From: Sphingomonadaceae bacterium | GTDB taxonomy: Bacteria; Pseudomonadota; Alphaproteobacteria; Sphingomonadales; Sphingomonadaceae | NCBI GenBank assembly: GCA_947446935.1 | Contig: CANFIV010000036.1 | Location: forward strand, 1 to 8,989 | Direction: 5' to 3' | Length of the DNA: 8,989 bases | Shown here: positions 1 through 6,694 of the stretch, one piece after another | Numbering within the stretch: position 1 is the first letter of the stretch | How the letters are laid out: each line of letters begins with the position of its first letter | Notes under the pieces: model-generated | What the model was told of the DNA's origin: nothing | The model's database searches: none | What the model saw: the letters and a program-made list of their open reading frames with translations, nothing else | Program-made: the position numbers and the translations under genes

Positions 1-1
1 C

Positions 2-487
2 TGCGCGGCGATGTTCCGGCTGGATGAGATCGCTGCCGCTGCGCAGGACACCCGGCTCGATCTGTTCGTGGCGGGGACCAACGACCTCGCCAAGGAACTG
101 CGCTGTGCGCTCGATACCGAGCGCAGCGCCTTGGCACCGGGGCTGTTCCTGATGCTGGCAGCGGCGCGCGCGCATGGGCTTGCTGTGCTCGACGGGGTGT
201 TCAATCCGCTCGACGATCCCGCCGGGCTGGAACGCCAATGCGCGCAGGGGGCTGCGCTGGGCTTTGACGGCAAGACCTTGATCCATCCCAGCCAGATCGA
301 GACAGCCAATGTGGCATTCAGCCCGGCCGCCGATGCGGTCGCTTGGGCGCAAGTGATCGTCGATGCCTTCGCCGCGCCCGATGCCGCCGGGGCGGGGGTG
401 CTCAAGGTTCAGGGCAAGATGGTCGAACTGCTGCACCTCGAAGAGGCGCGCCGCACTTTGGCGATCCACCGCGCGATTGGCGCGTGA
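2..487 (+). CDS. CoA-ester lyase, CitE/HpcH family (5'-truncated by window edge)
   Basis: This is the C-terminal part (about 161 codons) of an HpcH/HpaI aldolase / citrate-lyase beta-like protein. The frame is already open at the window edge, so the ATG at 11 is probably internal. Visible family hallmarks are LDEIAAAA near the start, the strand motif VAGTNDLAKEL, then DGVFNPLDDPAGL and GFDGKTLIHPSQIE, and a C-terminal tail GKMVELLHLEEARR. These enzymes cleave or form C-C bonds in acyl-CoA esters such as malyl-CoA or citramalyl-CoA using Mg2+, in the cytoplasm; some relatives act as malyl-CoA thioesterases. The catalytic N-terminal half is missing, so the exact substrate cannot be given. It ends with TGA and converges on the minus-strand hydrolase across about 160 bp. 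Family assignment is firm, specific reaction unknown. Confidence 0.88.
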   Translation, partial: CAAMFRLDEIAAAAQDTRLDLFVAGTNDLAKELRCALDTERSALAPGLFLMLAAARAHGLAVLDGVFNPLDDPAGLERQCAQGAALGFDGKTLIHPSQIETANVAFSPAADAVAWAQVIVDAFAAPDAAGAGVLKVQGKMVELLHLEEARRTLAIHRAIGA

Positions 488-649
488 CGGCGGGCACTCT
501 TTGTAAGCCTGGCGGATGCCAATTGCGGATGGCGAACGCCGAGTGATGATGGAGCGACACGGCCACACTCCAACACAGGGCACACTTTCCCGAACGGGGG
601 CAGCCAAGTTTTGCGCTGATCATCTGCCCTGCGCGAAGGCAGCTTTTCA

Positions 650-1411
650 TCAGGCCAAAACGCGATGGCCGCCTTCGGCGTTGTCCCACATCGCCGGTTC
701 GTGTCCGGGAAAAATACGGACGCCGCGTTCCCACTGCCGGTGGATCCACTGCAGCGTTCGGTGGGCGGCCTCACCATCGGCATGGGCAAGCGGATCCGGC
801 CCTTGCAGCTTTTCCAGCGACTGGCACAAATAGCAGGCATCCGCAGCAAACAGCATCTCGCCTTGCGAGGTCTTGACGAGGAGCGACTGGTGGCCATGCG
901 AATGGCCATATGTCGGTATGCAGCGCACGCTGCCGTCGCCAAAGATGTCGTGCTCACCATCGATCAGAAGGCGAGGCTGGGCATCCTCCCAATGGCGGAC
1001 CGCGTAAGCCAGTTCGCGACCGCGCTCGTCCTGTGCTGCATCCCATTCGCGGCGTTGCAGGACGACCCGGGCATTGGGAAGCTGGGTGTTTGCACCGCAG
1101 TGATCGAAATGGAGATGCGAATTGATGACCTGGCGAATGCTTGTCGGGTCCACGTCCACGGATTGCAGGCGCGAAGCCAGGTCCTCGCCGGCGGCCATAT
1201 GGACCTGCTGATACATTTCGATCGGCCTGAGGGGGTTTACCGGGTCGGCAATGAGGTCGGGATGCAGGCCGGTATCAAACACGATGGATCCGGCGGGATG
1301 GCGGATCAGAATGCTGTAGACTGGAATGCGGATGGATCCGCTCTCATTGTCCAGCAGATAGCGCTTTTCCATCGTCATCCAGCCACAGACAAAGCCGTCG
1401 ACACGCAGCAT
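650..1411 (-). CDS. Metallo-beta-lactamase-fold hydrolase, N-acyl-homoserine-lactonase type
   Basis: A 253-residue MBL-fold hydrolase. The dinuclear-zinc set is complete: HLHFDH at residues 99-104, His170 in YGHSHGH, Asp191 in FAADACY and His237 in FPGHEP. Spacing and total length match AiiA/AttM-type lactonases closely. The expected reaction is hydrolytic opening of a lactone ring in the cytoplasm; no signal peptide is seen. The reading frame is open further upstream, but that part has no family similarity and lies in the ETF remnant. The ATG at 1411 has a good ribosome site (GGGAG, 7 nt spacing) and the protein begins like the family. It is the last gene of the minus-strand operon, 68 bp after the ETF remnant. 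In this context it may open a lactone intermediate rather than quench quorum signals; both remain possible. Confidence 0.9.
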   Translation of the reverse strand: MLRVDGFVCGWMTMEKRYLLDNESGSIRIPVYSILIRHPAGSIVFDTGLHPDLIADPVNPLRPIEMYQQVHMAAGEDLASRLQSVDVDPTSIRQVINSHLHFDHCGANTQLPNARVVLQRREWDAAQDERGRELAYAVRHWEDAQPRLLIDGEHDIFGDGSVRCIPTYGHSHGHQSLLVKTSQGEMLFAADACYLCQSLEKLQGPDPLAHADGEAAHRTLQWIHRQWERGVRIFPGHEPAMWDNAEGGHRVLA

Positions 1412-1479
1412 CTTTCGTCTCCCGATAAAGCAGCAACAGCGTTGATGACAGTGTCTGGTCCGCTGAGCGGCCAGAGCTC

Positions 1480-1739
1480 CTACTGAATTCGGCGTCGCAG
1501 GGCTGCGGTCAGCCGCGGCACAAACTGAGTTGCATCGCCGACGACGCCGAGATCGCAGAAACCCATGATCGGCGCGCTGCGGACACCGTCCCGCTTTCCT
1601 TGAGCCTGACTGCAGCTTCGACCGCTTGCGCGTCGAAGGGGGACAGCGTGCCGGGCAAGACGCGCCCGCCCCGCCAGTGAACGTCCTCGGCATCGACCCC
1701 GGCACCGGTCTGGGTCTTTATGACGACGACGCACCGCAT
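1480..1739 (-). pseudogene. Fused remnant of etfB (N-terminus) and etfA (C-terminus), frameshifted
   Basis: On the minus strand an ATG at 1739 overlaps the TGA of the FAD dehydrogenase by one base (TGATG). It opens a frame that begins exactly like an electron-transfer flavoprotein beta subunit: MRCVVVIKT, then LSPFDAQAVEAAVRLKESG (residues 32-50). After about residue 53 (near 1581) the similarity stops. In another frame, from about 1578 to the TAG at 1480, the sequence reads SAPIMGFCDLGVVGDAT and FVPRLTAAL, which is the typical FAD-domain C-terminus of the alpha subunit. The bulk of both genes, on the order of 1.4 kb judged from usual ETF lengths, is therefore absent. The frame from 1739 would end at 1509 after 76 residues, so no functional ETF can be made. 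An intact etfBA probably once took electrons from the upstream flavoenzyme. An assembly artefact is possible. Confidence 0.8.
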
Positions 1740-3139
1740 CAGCTGACCAGCTGGGCAGCTGCGTGGATACCTGCGATGCGGCCGAACGTGAGCGATCTGA
1801 GCACGGCGACCATCGAAGGATATTCGTGGTAGAACAGGCCGGTGATCTCCCCGGCCGCATAGAGGCCGGGGATCGGTCGGCCGTTCGTGGCCAGAACTCT
1901 CGCGTCCGTATCGGTCTTGAGCCCGCCGTAGGTGAAGCAAATCGCCGCAGTCATCGGGAAGGCGATGAAGGGGGCATTCTCAAGGCGGTAGGCCCAGTTG
2001 GATTTGGGCGGTTCAAGCCCCACAGTCGACAAGCCGTCGACCTTGTAGGGATCAAACTCACCCTCTCCCACCGATGCGTTGTACGCTGCGATGGTCTCCA
2101 GAAGACTGTCCCGCTCCAGCCCGAGCTGGTCAGCCAGATCCTCCAGCGTATCCGCCGTGATCGGCGGCTGATCCGTCATGGCCAGCGCCATGACATCAGC
2201 ATTGTTCGCGATCGTCTGGTCGGCGATGAAATAGGCCTGCTGGTCCTGATTGCGCCATACCTCGTAGGCGATAAGCTCGAAGGTCAGTTCGAATGTGGCC
2301 TGCCCTTCATCGTAAAAGCGCTTGCCGTGCTTGTTGACGACAATGCCGAAGGGGTGGGGGTGGATGACAGCATCGGGGTGGTTCGTGCGTGCATCGACCA
2401 GCTCCGTGTGCGCCATGTCGAACTGGCCGCTGGTATCGGCCCCGATCGCCATGGCCATTTCGAGCCCCGCGCCCTTGTTGTATTTGAGGCCTGGCGCGAG
2501 AAGCTTCAGGTCGCAGGCATTGGCGCCCATATACTGGCTGAGCATTCGGGGATTGCCTTCAAACCCGCCGCAGCCAAGCACCACGACGGGTGCTTTCAGT
2601 TCCCGAATGAACCCATCGGCTCCCCGGACAAAGATCCCCGCGATGCTGCCGTTGTCGGCGACCGAGAGCCGCGTCGCCTCGGTTCCATAGAGAATTTCTC
2701 CCATGCCGGTCTTTTCGAGCGCTGCCGCAAGCTTCTCGACAATCTCATAGCCGCCTGCGCTGGGGTGGCTGACGGGCTCGTTGTAATCCCATGCCACGTC
2801 GAAAGCGGTCCGCATGATTTCAACGCCCGCATCGCGCACGAAGCGCATCGTCGGCGGTGTCTCGCGCTCAAGGCGGCGGCAGTAGTCCAGATCGACAAGA
2901 CCTTTGGACACCCGCTCCATTTCGCCAAGCCAAAGCGGATCAAGCTCGTCAGATGCAGTGAGCCTGAGCCCCGCACCAGTCCAACGCGTGGCTCCGCCGC
3001 GCTCCTCGAAGGGGGCGACTTCAAGGACTGATACCCGCACACTGCGCCCTGACTTGGAAGCTTCCTGCACGAAACTGAGCGCCGCTGAGAGTCCTGCTGC
3101 GCCGCAGCCGACGGCGATCAGATCATAGACTTCAGACAT
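1739..3139 (-). CDS. FAD-dependent dehydrogenase, TcuA / fumarate-reductase flavoprotein-like
   Basis: A 466-residue flavoprotein of the succinate-dehydrogenase/fumarate-reductase FAD superfamily, with length and layout close to tricarballylate dehydrogenase TcuA. The N-terminal Rossmann motif is GCGAAG (residues 11-16), with Glu40 ending strand 2 to bind the ribose. A second dinucleotide segment is VVLGCGGFEGN (187-196). The capping region carries FGIVVNKHGKRFYDEG (264-279) and the FAD-closing C-terminus has YGGLKTD and GLYAAGEITG (425-434). The family removes or adds hydrogen across a C-C bond next to a carboxylate or ketone; 3-ketosteroid dehydrogenases are relatives, so the substrate is open. 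The start at 3139 is set by GGAGGG, 5 nt upstream; a frame extension upstream lacks family similarity. It heads the operon with the ETF remnant and the MBL hydrolase, so its electron acceptor today is unclear. Confidence 0.87.
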   Translation of the reverse strand: MSEVYDLIAVGCGAAGLSAALSFVQEASKSGRSVRVSVLEVAPFEERGGATRWTGAGLRLTASDELDPLWLGEMERVSKGLVDLDYCRRLERETPPTMRFVRDAGVEIMRTAFDVAWDYNEPVSHPSAGGYEIVEKLAAALEKTGMGEILYGTEATRLSVADNGSIAGIFVRGADGFIRELKAPVVVLGCGGFEGNPRMLSQYMGANACDLKLLAPGLKYNKGAGLEMAMAIGADTSGQFDMAHTELVDARTNHPDAVIHPHPFGIVVNKHGKRFYDEGQATFELTFELIAYEVWRNQDQQAYFIADQTIANNADVMALAMTDQPPITADTLEDLADQLGLERDSLLETIAAYNASVGEGEFDPYKVDGLSTVGLEPPKSNWAYRLENAPFIAFPMTAAICFTYGGLKTDTDARVLATNGRPIPGLYAAGEITGLFYHEYPSMVAVLRSLTFGRIAGIHAAAQLVS

Positions 3140-3144
3140 GCCAA

Positions 3145-3150
3145 CCCTCC
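3145..3150 (-). promoter_or_regulatory. Ribosome binding site of the FAD dehydrogenase
   Basis: GGAGGG on the minus strand, 5 nt before the ATG at 3139, is a near-ideal Shine-Dalgarno sequence. It fixes the start where the FAD-binding motif begins and excludes the 24-codon upstream extension of the frame. Confidence 0.75.
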
Positions 3151-3208
3151 TGTTTGCCGATCTGAGGGAGCAGGTTCGCTGATACCGTACCCTCAGCCGA
3201 GCCGTTGC

Positions 3209-3226
3209 CATCGCTGCGAAGCGATG
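3209..3226. promoter_or_regulatory. Perfect 7-bp inverted repeat upstream of the FAD dehydrogenase
   Basis: CATCGCT, 4-nt spacer GCGA, AGCGATG. It lies 70-87 bp before the start at 3139. It could be an operator or a hairpin in the 5' leader of the dehydrogenase message. No regulator family is recognised from the motif. Confidence 0.35.
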
Positions 3227-3299
3227 ATTGCGAAGGCAGAAAAGTGTCGTGAAAGCGTAGTGTTTACAATCGGCTGTCTTGATATTGGATATGTAATAA

Positions 3300-3318
3300 G
3301 GCCGCCTCTGCTGCGGCC
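3300..3318 (-). terminator. Possible weak terminator or attenuator hairpin
   Basis: Read on the minus strand: GGCCGC, 7-nt loop, GCGGCC, directly followed by TTATTA. The stem is only 6 bp but fully GC, and the U-rich tail is interrupted. It lies about 160 bp ahead of the FAD dehydrogenase, so it could stop read-through from upstream or act as an attenuator. Chance occurrence is quite possible. Confidence 0.25.
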
Positions 3319-3581
3319 CTGCACGTGCAAATCAATGTAGGCGCGGCTGCCATGCAGGATATTTTGCTGCGTGCCGTAACGCGCGGTAAGGCACGGATAG
3401 CGCGCGAAAAGAGGTTTGCTGCACGCAGCGCGCTCGCTCGCGAGGAAGGCGGGCGAGGGTTGGACCTGCGGCGAGGCAGGCGACTTTCCGTCGATTGACA
3501 TCCGCGGGATTTGCGCGGCAATTCGGTGGCACTACAGAATGTGGATGCTGGATGAATGCGGGCTCCAGTCGTTCCCCAACC

Positions 3582-3614
3582 GCGCAGCATCGCTACATGC
3601 TGACGATGCTGCGC
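3582..3614. promoter_or_regulatory. Perfect 11-bp inverted repeat ahead of the SDR
   Basis: GCGCAGCATCG (3582-3592), 11-nt spacer, CGATGCTGCGC (3604-3614). The centre-to-centre distance of the arms is 22 bp, about two helical turns, which suits a dimeric repressor or activator. It ends 56 bp before the SDR start. No T-run follows, so a terminator is unlikely; a leader hairpin is an alternative. Confidence 0.5.
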
Positions 3615-3622
3615 AATATAGG

Positions 3623-3634
3623 AACCGGCCGGTT
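3623..3634. promoter_or_regulatory. 12-bp perfect palindrome running into a T-tract
   Basis: AACCGGCCGGTT followed by TTTT, 36 bp before the SDR start. Its symmetry without a spacer fits a protein site better than a hairpin, since a hairpin could have only a 4-bp stem. It lies 8 bp downstream of the 11-bp inverted repeat. Confidence 0.3.
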
Positions 3635-3670
3635 TTTTGTGCGTGTGGGGCACAACAAAGGTGAGGGTGG

Positions 3671-4450
3671 ATGAAGGGATTGTTCGATCTGACGGGAAAG
3701 GTCGCTCTTGTAACGGGCGGCAATGGAGGCATCGGCTTGGGCATGGCCAAGGGGCTGGCGATGCACGGTGCTACGGTCGTGATCTGGGGAAACAAGCCGG
3801 AGAAGAATGAACGCGCGCTGGCAGAACTCCAGACCTTCGGTGGTGAGGTACGCTGCGCTCAAGTCGACGTGTCGAATGAGGGCGCTGTTTCTGCTGGAAT
3901 TTCGGCTATCGTCGAGGAATTTGGCAGGATCGATCAGGCCATCGCCAATGCTGGCATTTCCATCAGCCGCAAGAATATGTTCGAGATCTCCGAAGCGGAC
4001 TTTGATCGCATCGAAGCGGTAAACGTCCATGGCGTGTTCTTTACCTTGCGCGAGGCGGCGCGGCATATGCTCACCCGCATCGAACAGGGCGGAAAAGGCG
4101 GGTCGCTGGTATCCATCGCATCCACGGCATCTATCCACGGCGCCGCCCGTAACGAGCATTATGGCGCATCCAAGGGCGCAGTGGTATCCCTGACCCGCGC
4201 GATGGCCGTCGAGCTTGGCCCGCACGGCATCCGCGTAAACTCCGTGCTGCCAGGCTGGACAAGGTCTGACTTGACGGCATCGCTGCAGACCTGGGACAAG
4301 TTCGAAAAGAACGTAGTCAATCGCGCTCCTGTCGGACGCTGGGCCGACGGCGACGATTTCTCTGCGATCGCGGTCTATCTCGCAAGTGATGCGTCCAGCT
4401 TTCACACCGGCGACTCAATCGTGATCGATGGCGGCTACACCGTTTACTGA
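3671..4450 (+). CDS. Short-chain dehydrogenase/reductase (classical SDR)
   Basis: A 259-residue classical SDR, the usual length for the family. The cofactor motif TGGNGGIG is at residues 15-22, the NAG motif at 93-95, and the catalytic tetrad is Asn118, Ser151, Tyr164, Lys168 (YGASK). The C-terminus IDGGYTVY is also typical. It should interconvert an alcohol and a ketone (or act on a related carbonyl) with NAD(H) or NADP(H) in the cytoplasm. After strand 2 the sequence is VVIWGNK, without the Asp that marks NAD specificity, so cofactor choice is undecided. The ATG at 3671 has an AAGGTGAG-like ribosome site. It is a single plus-strand gene, divergent from the FAD dehydrogenase operon across a region with inverted repeats, and convergent with the MFS gene. 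Confidence 0.93.
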   Translation: MKGLFDLTGKVALVTGGNGGIGLGMAKGLAMHGATVVIWGNKPEKNERALAELQTFGGEVRCAQVDVSNEGAVSAGISAIVEEFGRIDQAIANAGISISRKNMFEISEADFDRIEAVNVHGVFFTLREAARHMLTRIEQGGKGGSLVSIASTASIHGAARNEHYGASKGAVVSLTRAMAVELGPHGIRVNSVLPGWTRSDLTASLQTWDKFEKNVVNRAPVGRWADGDDFSAIAVYLASDASSFHTGDSIVIDGGYTVY

Positions 4451-4533
4451 GGGCGCAACCCGCAGATCTTAATTCCGATGTGAATGTCGCCGGGCGATCC
4501 GCTAAATCACTGGTCATCCAGGCTCGGGTCATT

Positions 4534-5715
4534 TCAGGTGCAGGGCGTCTTCTGACCCTTTGCGTGCATCCGCTGCGCCACCAGGATCAGGACCAGTGAC
4601 AGCGCGCAGGCGATAAATCCGGCCGCATTCACGAAGACAAAATCGCTCGTGACCAGATAGCCGGCAACCGCAGGGCCCGTCGCCACGCCGCCAAGGGTTG
4701 CGCCGCTCACCAGCATGGCCGCACTGCTAGAGGGATCGACTTCGGTGACCGCTTCGAACTGGTAGGCCATGGCGAAGTTGACGGCGAAGTAGAACATGGC
4801 GGCCGTCGCCAGAAAGCCGCCCACGGGCTTGAACACGATCAGAACGGCGATGGCCAGAAGCAGCAGGCCGAAACCGAAGATCATGGATCGCTGGTAGCCA
4901 AAGCGCGATCCGATGAGCGTTACCAGACCGGCCGCAGCCATGCCGGCCAGCAACACCAGCGAAATATCGCCTTCCACTGCGGCGTCGTCGAGGCCCCAGG
5001 CCGCGCCCATGTAGCCCAGAAATCCGTAGACGCTGCCAACGCCGAAAAACATCGCGAAGACGGCGGCAATCCCGGTCCATCCTGCCGGACTGATCGTCTC
5101 GGGCGCATGGCTGTGCAGCGCTTCGGAGGCCATTTCGCGCGCAGATTCGCGCGGCAGGAATGGCACCAGCGCCAGCGAGATAGCGCTGAGCCCGGCGATG
5201 ATCGCAAACAGCACCGAGACGCCATACGTGTCAGCGAGTGTGTTGAAGAACTGCACTGCAAATGCCGCACAGCCGAGCTGGCCGATGTTGTAAATGGCCA
5301 GCGCTCGGGCACCGTCCCCTTCGGCCAGGATCGCATAGACGATCGCAATGATGATGCCCGATCCGCACCCAGCGAGGAGCCGGATGGCGAGATAAGGAGC
5401 AAAGCCCGTGATCACGATCGAAGCGAGATTGGCTGCGATAAGGATCACTGCTCCGCTGGCGACGGTCATCCGCCAGCCGAGCCGCTGGACCAGCGCCGGG
5501 AGCAGGGCGCAGGCCGTGACGCCCAGCGTAATTCCGCCGAGATCGGCCATGGCGCTGAGCCCTGCCTGACTTTCGCTCAGCCCGCGCGTTCGCCCCAGAA
5601 CCGACAGAAATGCCGGGAGTGTATTGGACACAAGTGCTGCAACCACCCCCATGAGGATCGCGGCGGCAACGGCGAGCCGGGAGTGTGCGGCAGGCGCCGG
5701 GGCGTAGGGTGTCAC
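4534..5715 (-). CDS. Major facilitator superfamily transporter
   Basis: A 393-residue membrane protein with 12 likely helices in two six-helix halves. Approximate helices are 14-36, 52-74, 83-103, 106-130, 142-160, 168-187, then 213-235, 250-268, 276-295, 299-320, 333-354 and 360-380. A hydrophilic loop (188-212) rich in Glu, Arg and His joins the halves, as is usual for MFS. The short loop VQRLGWR (76-82) is in the place of the usual basic cytoplasmic loop between helices 2 and 3. The start is GTG at 5715, sharing GTGA with the stop of the upstream dehydrogenase, so translation is probably coupled. It presumably carries a substrate or product of the neighbouring oxidoreductases across the inner membrane; the compound and direction cannot be read. 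The tail after the last helix is short and polar. Confidence 0.85.
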   Translation of the reverse strand: MTPYAPAPAAHSRLAVAAAILMGVVAALVSNTLPAFLSVLGRTRGLSESQAGLSAMADLGGITLGVTACALLPALVQRLGWRMTVASGAVILIAANLASIVITGFAPYLAIRLLAGCGSGIIIAIVYAILAEGDGARALAIYNIGQLGCAAFAVQFFNTLADTYGVSVLFAIIAGLSAISLALVPFLPRESAREMASEALHSHAPETISPAGWTGIAAVFAMFFGVGSVYGFLGYMGAAWGLDDAAVEGDISLVLLAGMAAAGLVTLIGSRFGYQRSMIFGFGLLLLAIAVLIVFKPVGGFLATAAMFYFAVNFAMAYQFEAVTEVDPSSSAAMLVSGATLGGVATGPAVAGYLVTSDFVFVNAAGFIACALSLVLILVAQRMHAKGQKTPCT

Positions 5716-6578
5716 GATTTGGGGTTCAGGACTTCGAAGACCGAAATCGAATCCGATCCGGAGAACCCGAGATCCGCCGCAGTATCATAGGCCTGAACAA
5801 ACGGCGCGAGCGGAGCGGTGGAGATCCCCAGCTCGTTCGCGCTGTCGACCAGCATGCCGAGCGCCGAACGCATCGCATCGACCGATGCGATGGTCGTCTC
5901 GTACTGCCGCGCTTCGATCAGCGGCAGGACAAGGCTCGCACCGAACAGGCCGAGGACCGGATTGTTGGTGAGCATCTTCGACAGAATGGCCGGGGGTACC
6001 TTCAGCCGGTCGGCCACGGCGGCGGTATAAGCAACGCCCATCATGTTGAATACGAAAGGAGCGATGAAGGCCTTGTCGCATTGCGAGGCGAAGCCAAGCT
6101 CGCCTGCGCGGTGCACCCATTCGCCGATGGTAGCGAAGACGCCCTCCCAGAAGGCGGCTTCTTCGGCGCTGCTGCCGAGGATGAACTGCCCTTGGCCCGC
6201 GACAATGTCTTCCGGGCCGACCATGACTGAAACTTCGGCCATCGTCGCGCCGTGCCGGGCGGCTTCGGCGCCGAGTGCGACGACGTCTTCGACCGAGGTC
6301 GTTGTGACGCAGAGAAGGCGCTTGCCCGCAAGATGGGGCAGGGTTTCTGCGCCGAGGAGGGTTTGCCGAGCCGCTTCGGCGTCGACGAGAACGATGAAGA
6401 CCGCATCGGCGCCTTCGATCGCTGTCCCGGGCGTCTCGGAAACCTTTGCACCGAGCGCGCCCAGCGGTGCAGCTTTGGCTGCGGTTCGATTGTAGACGGC
6501 AACATCGTGGCCAAGGGCGAGAAGGCGCGTGGCAAGCGCCGCTCCCATGAGGCCGGCACCCAGGACTGCTATGCGCAA
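5712..6578 (-). CDS. NADP-type beta-hydroxyacid dehydrogenase / imine reductase-like oxidoreductase
   Basis: A 288-residue protein of the 6-phosphogluconate-dehydrogenase-like superfamily. The Rossmann motif GAGLMG is at residues 7-12, and NRT at 30-32 (Arg31) predicts NADP(H). The segment TTTSVEDV (92-99) followed by a helix, a VMVGPEDIVAG loop and FILGSS resembles imine reductases (IREDs) more than 3-hydroxyisobutyrate dehydrogenases, which carry a glycine-rich substrate loop there. The catalytic region reads ASQCDKAF: Asp168 aligns by eye with the IRED catalytic Asp, and Lys169 is next to the position of the dehydrogenase Lys, but the Asn four residues on is absent. The C-terminal half is helical and probably forms a domain-swapped dimer as in the family. 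The start is TTG. It is the first gene of a two-gene unit with the MFS transporter. Family is sure; IRED versus hydroxyacid dehydrogenase is not. Confidence 0.85.
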   Translation of the reverse strand: MRIAVLGAGLMGAALATRLLALGHDVAVYNRTAAKAAPLGALGAKVSETPGTAIEGADAVFIVLVDAEAARQTLLGAETLPHLAGKRLLCVTTTSVEDVVALGAEAARHGATMAEVSVMVGPEDIVAGQGQFILGSSAEEAAFWEGVFATIGEWVHRAGELGFASQCDKAFIAPFVFNMMGVAYTAAVADRLKVPPAILSKMLTNNPVLGLFGASLVLPLIEARQYETTIASVDAMRSALGMLVDSANELGISTAPLAPFVQAYDTAADLGFSGSDSISVFEVLNPKS

Positions 6579-6585
6579 GGGGTAT

Positions 6586-6589
6586 CTCC
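6586..6589 (-). promoter_or_regulatory. Ribosome binding site that sets a TTG start
   Basis: GGAG on the minus strand lies 7 nt before the TTG at 6578-6576. The Rossmann strand RIAVLGAG begins immediately after this codon, and a later start would cut it, so TTG is preferred. Confidence 0.6.
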
Positions 6590-6620
6590 AGTTCGGCAGA
6601 TAGGGGATAGAATATGGCCA

Positions 6621-6640
6621 GAGTTATTTCACATGACCTA
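6621..6640. promoter_or_regulatory. Candidate operator between the IRED-like gene and the 264-residue protein gene
   Basis: On the minus strand 6640-6629 reads TAGGTCATGTGA, which differs by one base from TAGGTCATATGA at 7501-7512. Here the second arm is degenerate: GAGTTAT (6621-6627), 5-nt spacer, ATGACCT (6633-6639). It sits in the middle of a divergent 116-bp region, 42 bp from the TTG start on the left and 54 bp from the ATG on the right, so one bound protein could control both directions. Confidence 0.45.
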
Positions 6641-6694
6641 TGTTCTGTCGACGGATTTTCTGGCAGATGGGCTGCCTGATCCGGGAGAAGCGCC

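Larger units (their letters stand above)
3140..3670. other. Divergent control region between the FAD dehydrogenase and the SDR
   Basis: This 531-bp stretch has no convincing gene: the short frames in it have no recognisable product or good ribosome site. It must hold the promoters of both flanking units. It contains four symmetric elements (3209-3226, 3300-3318, 3582-3614, 3623-3634), listed separately. A -35-like TTGACA lies at 3495-3500 facing the SDR, but no good -10 hexamer follows at 16-18 bp. The part from about 3230 to 3300 is richer in A+T than the rest and is the likeliest place for the leftward promoter. A previously present regulator gene cannot be recognised. Confidence 0.6.

Noticed and set aside
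624..647. Hairpin CTGCC / GGCAG followed by CTTTTC after the CoA-ester lyase, as a terminator
   Set aside because: The stem is only 5 bp with a 9-nt loop and the T-run is four bases, so it is too weak to call.
1412..1705. N-terminal extension of the MBL hydrolase to a 351-residue protein
   Set aside because: The extra 98 residues are Arg- and Cys-rich out-of-frame reading of the ETF remnant, with no family similarity, and the ATG at 1411 has a good ribosome site.
1763..3031. 422-residue plus-strand open frame opposite the FAD dehydrogenase
   Set aside because: It is the antisense shadow of a clear flavoprotein gene, made long by GC-rich codon bias; it has no recognisable domain or ribosome site.
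3416..3664. Small plus-strand frame (82 residues) in the divergent region
   Set aside because: No ribosome site, no recognisable product, and it runs through the inverted repeats ahead of the SDR.
4510..4532. GGTCAT words after the SDR as extra copies of the operator motif
   Set aside because: Only six bases match, there is no paired arm, and the place is between two gene ends.
4451..4533. Bidirectional terminator between the convergent SDR and MFS genes
   Set aside because: The only symmetric element, TCGC-CGG-GCGA, has a 4-bp stem and no T-run on either side.
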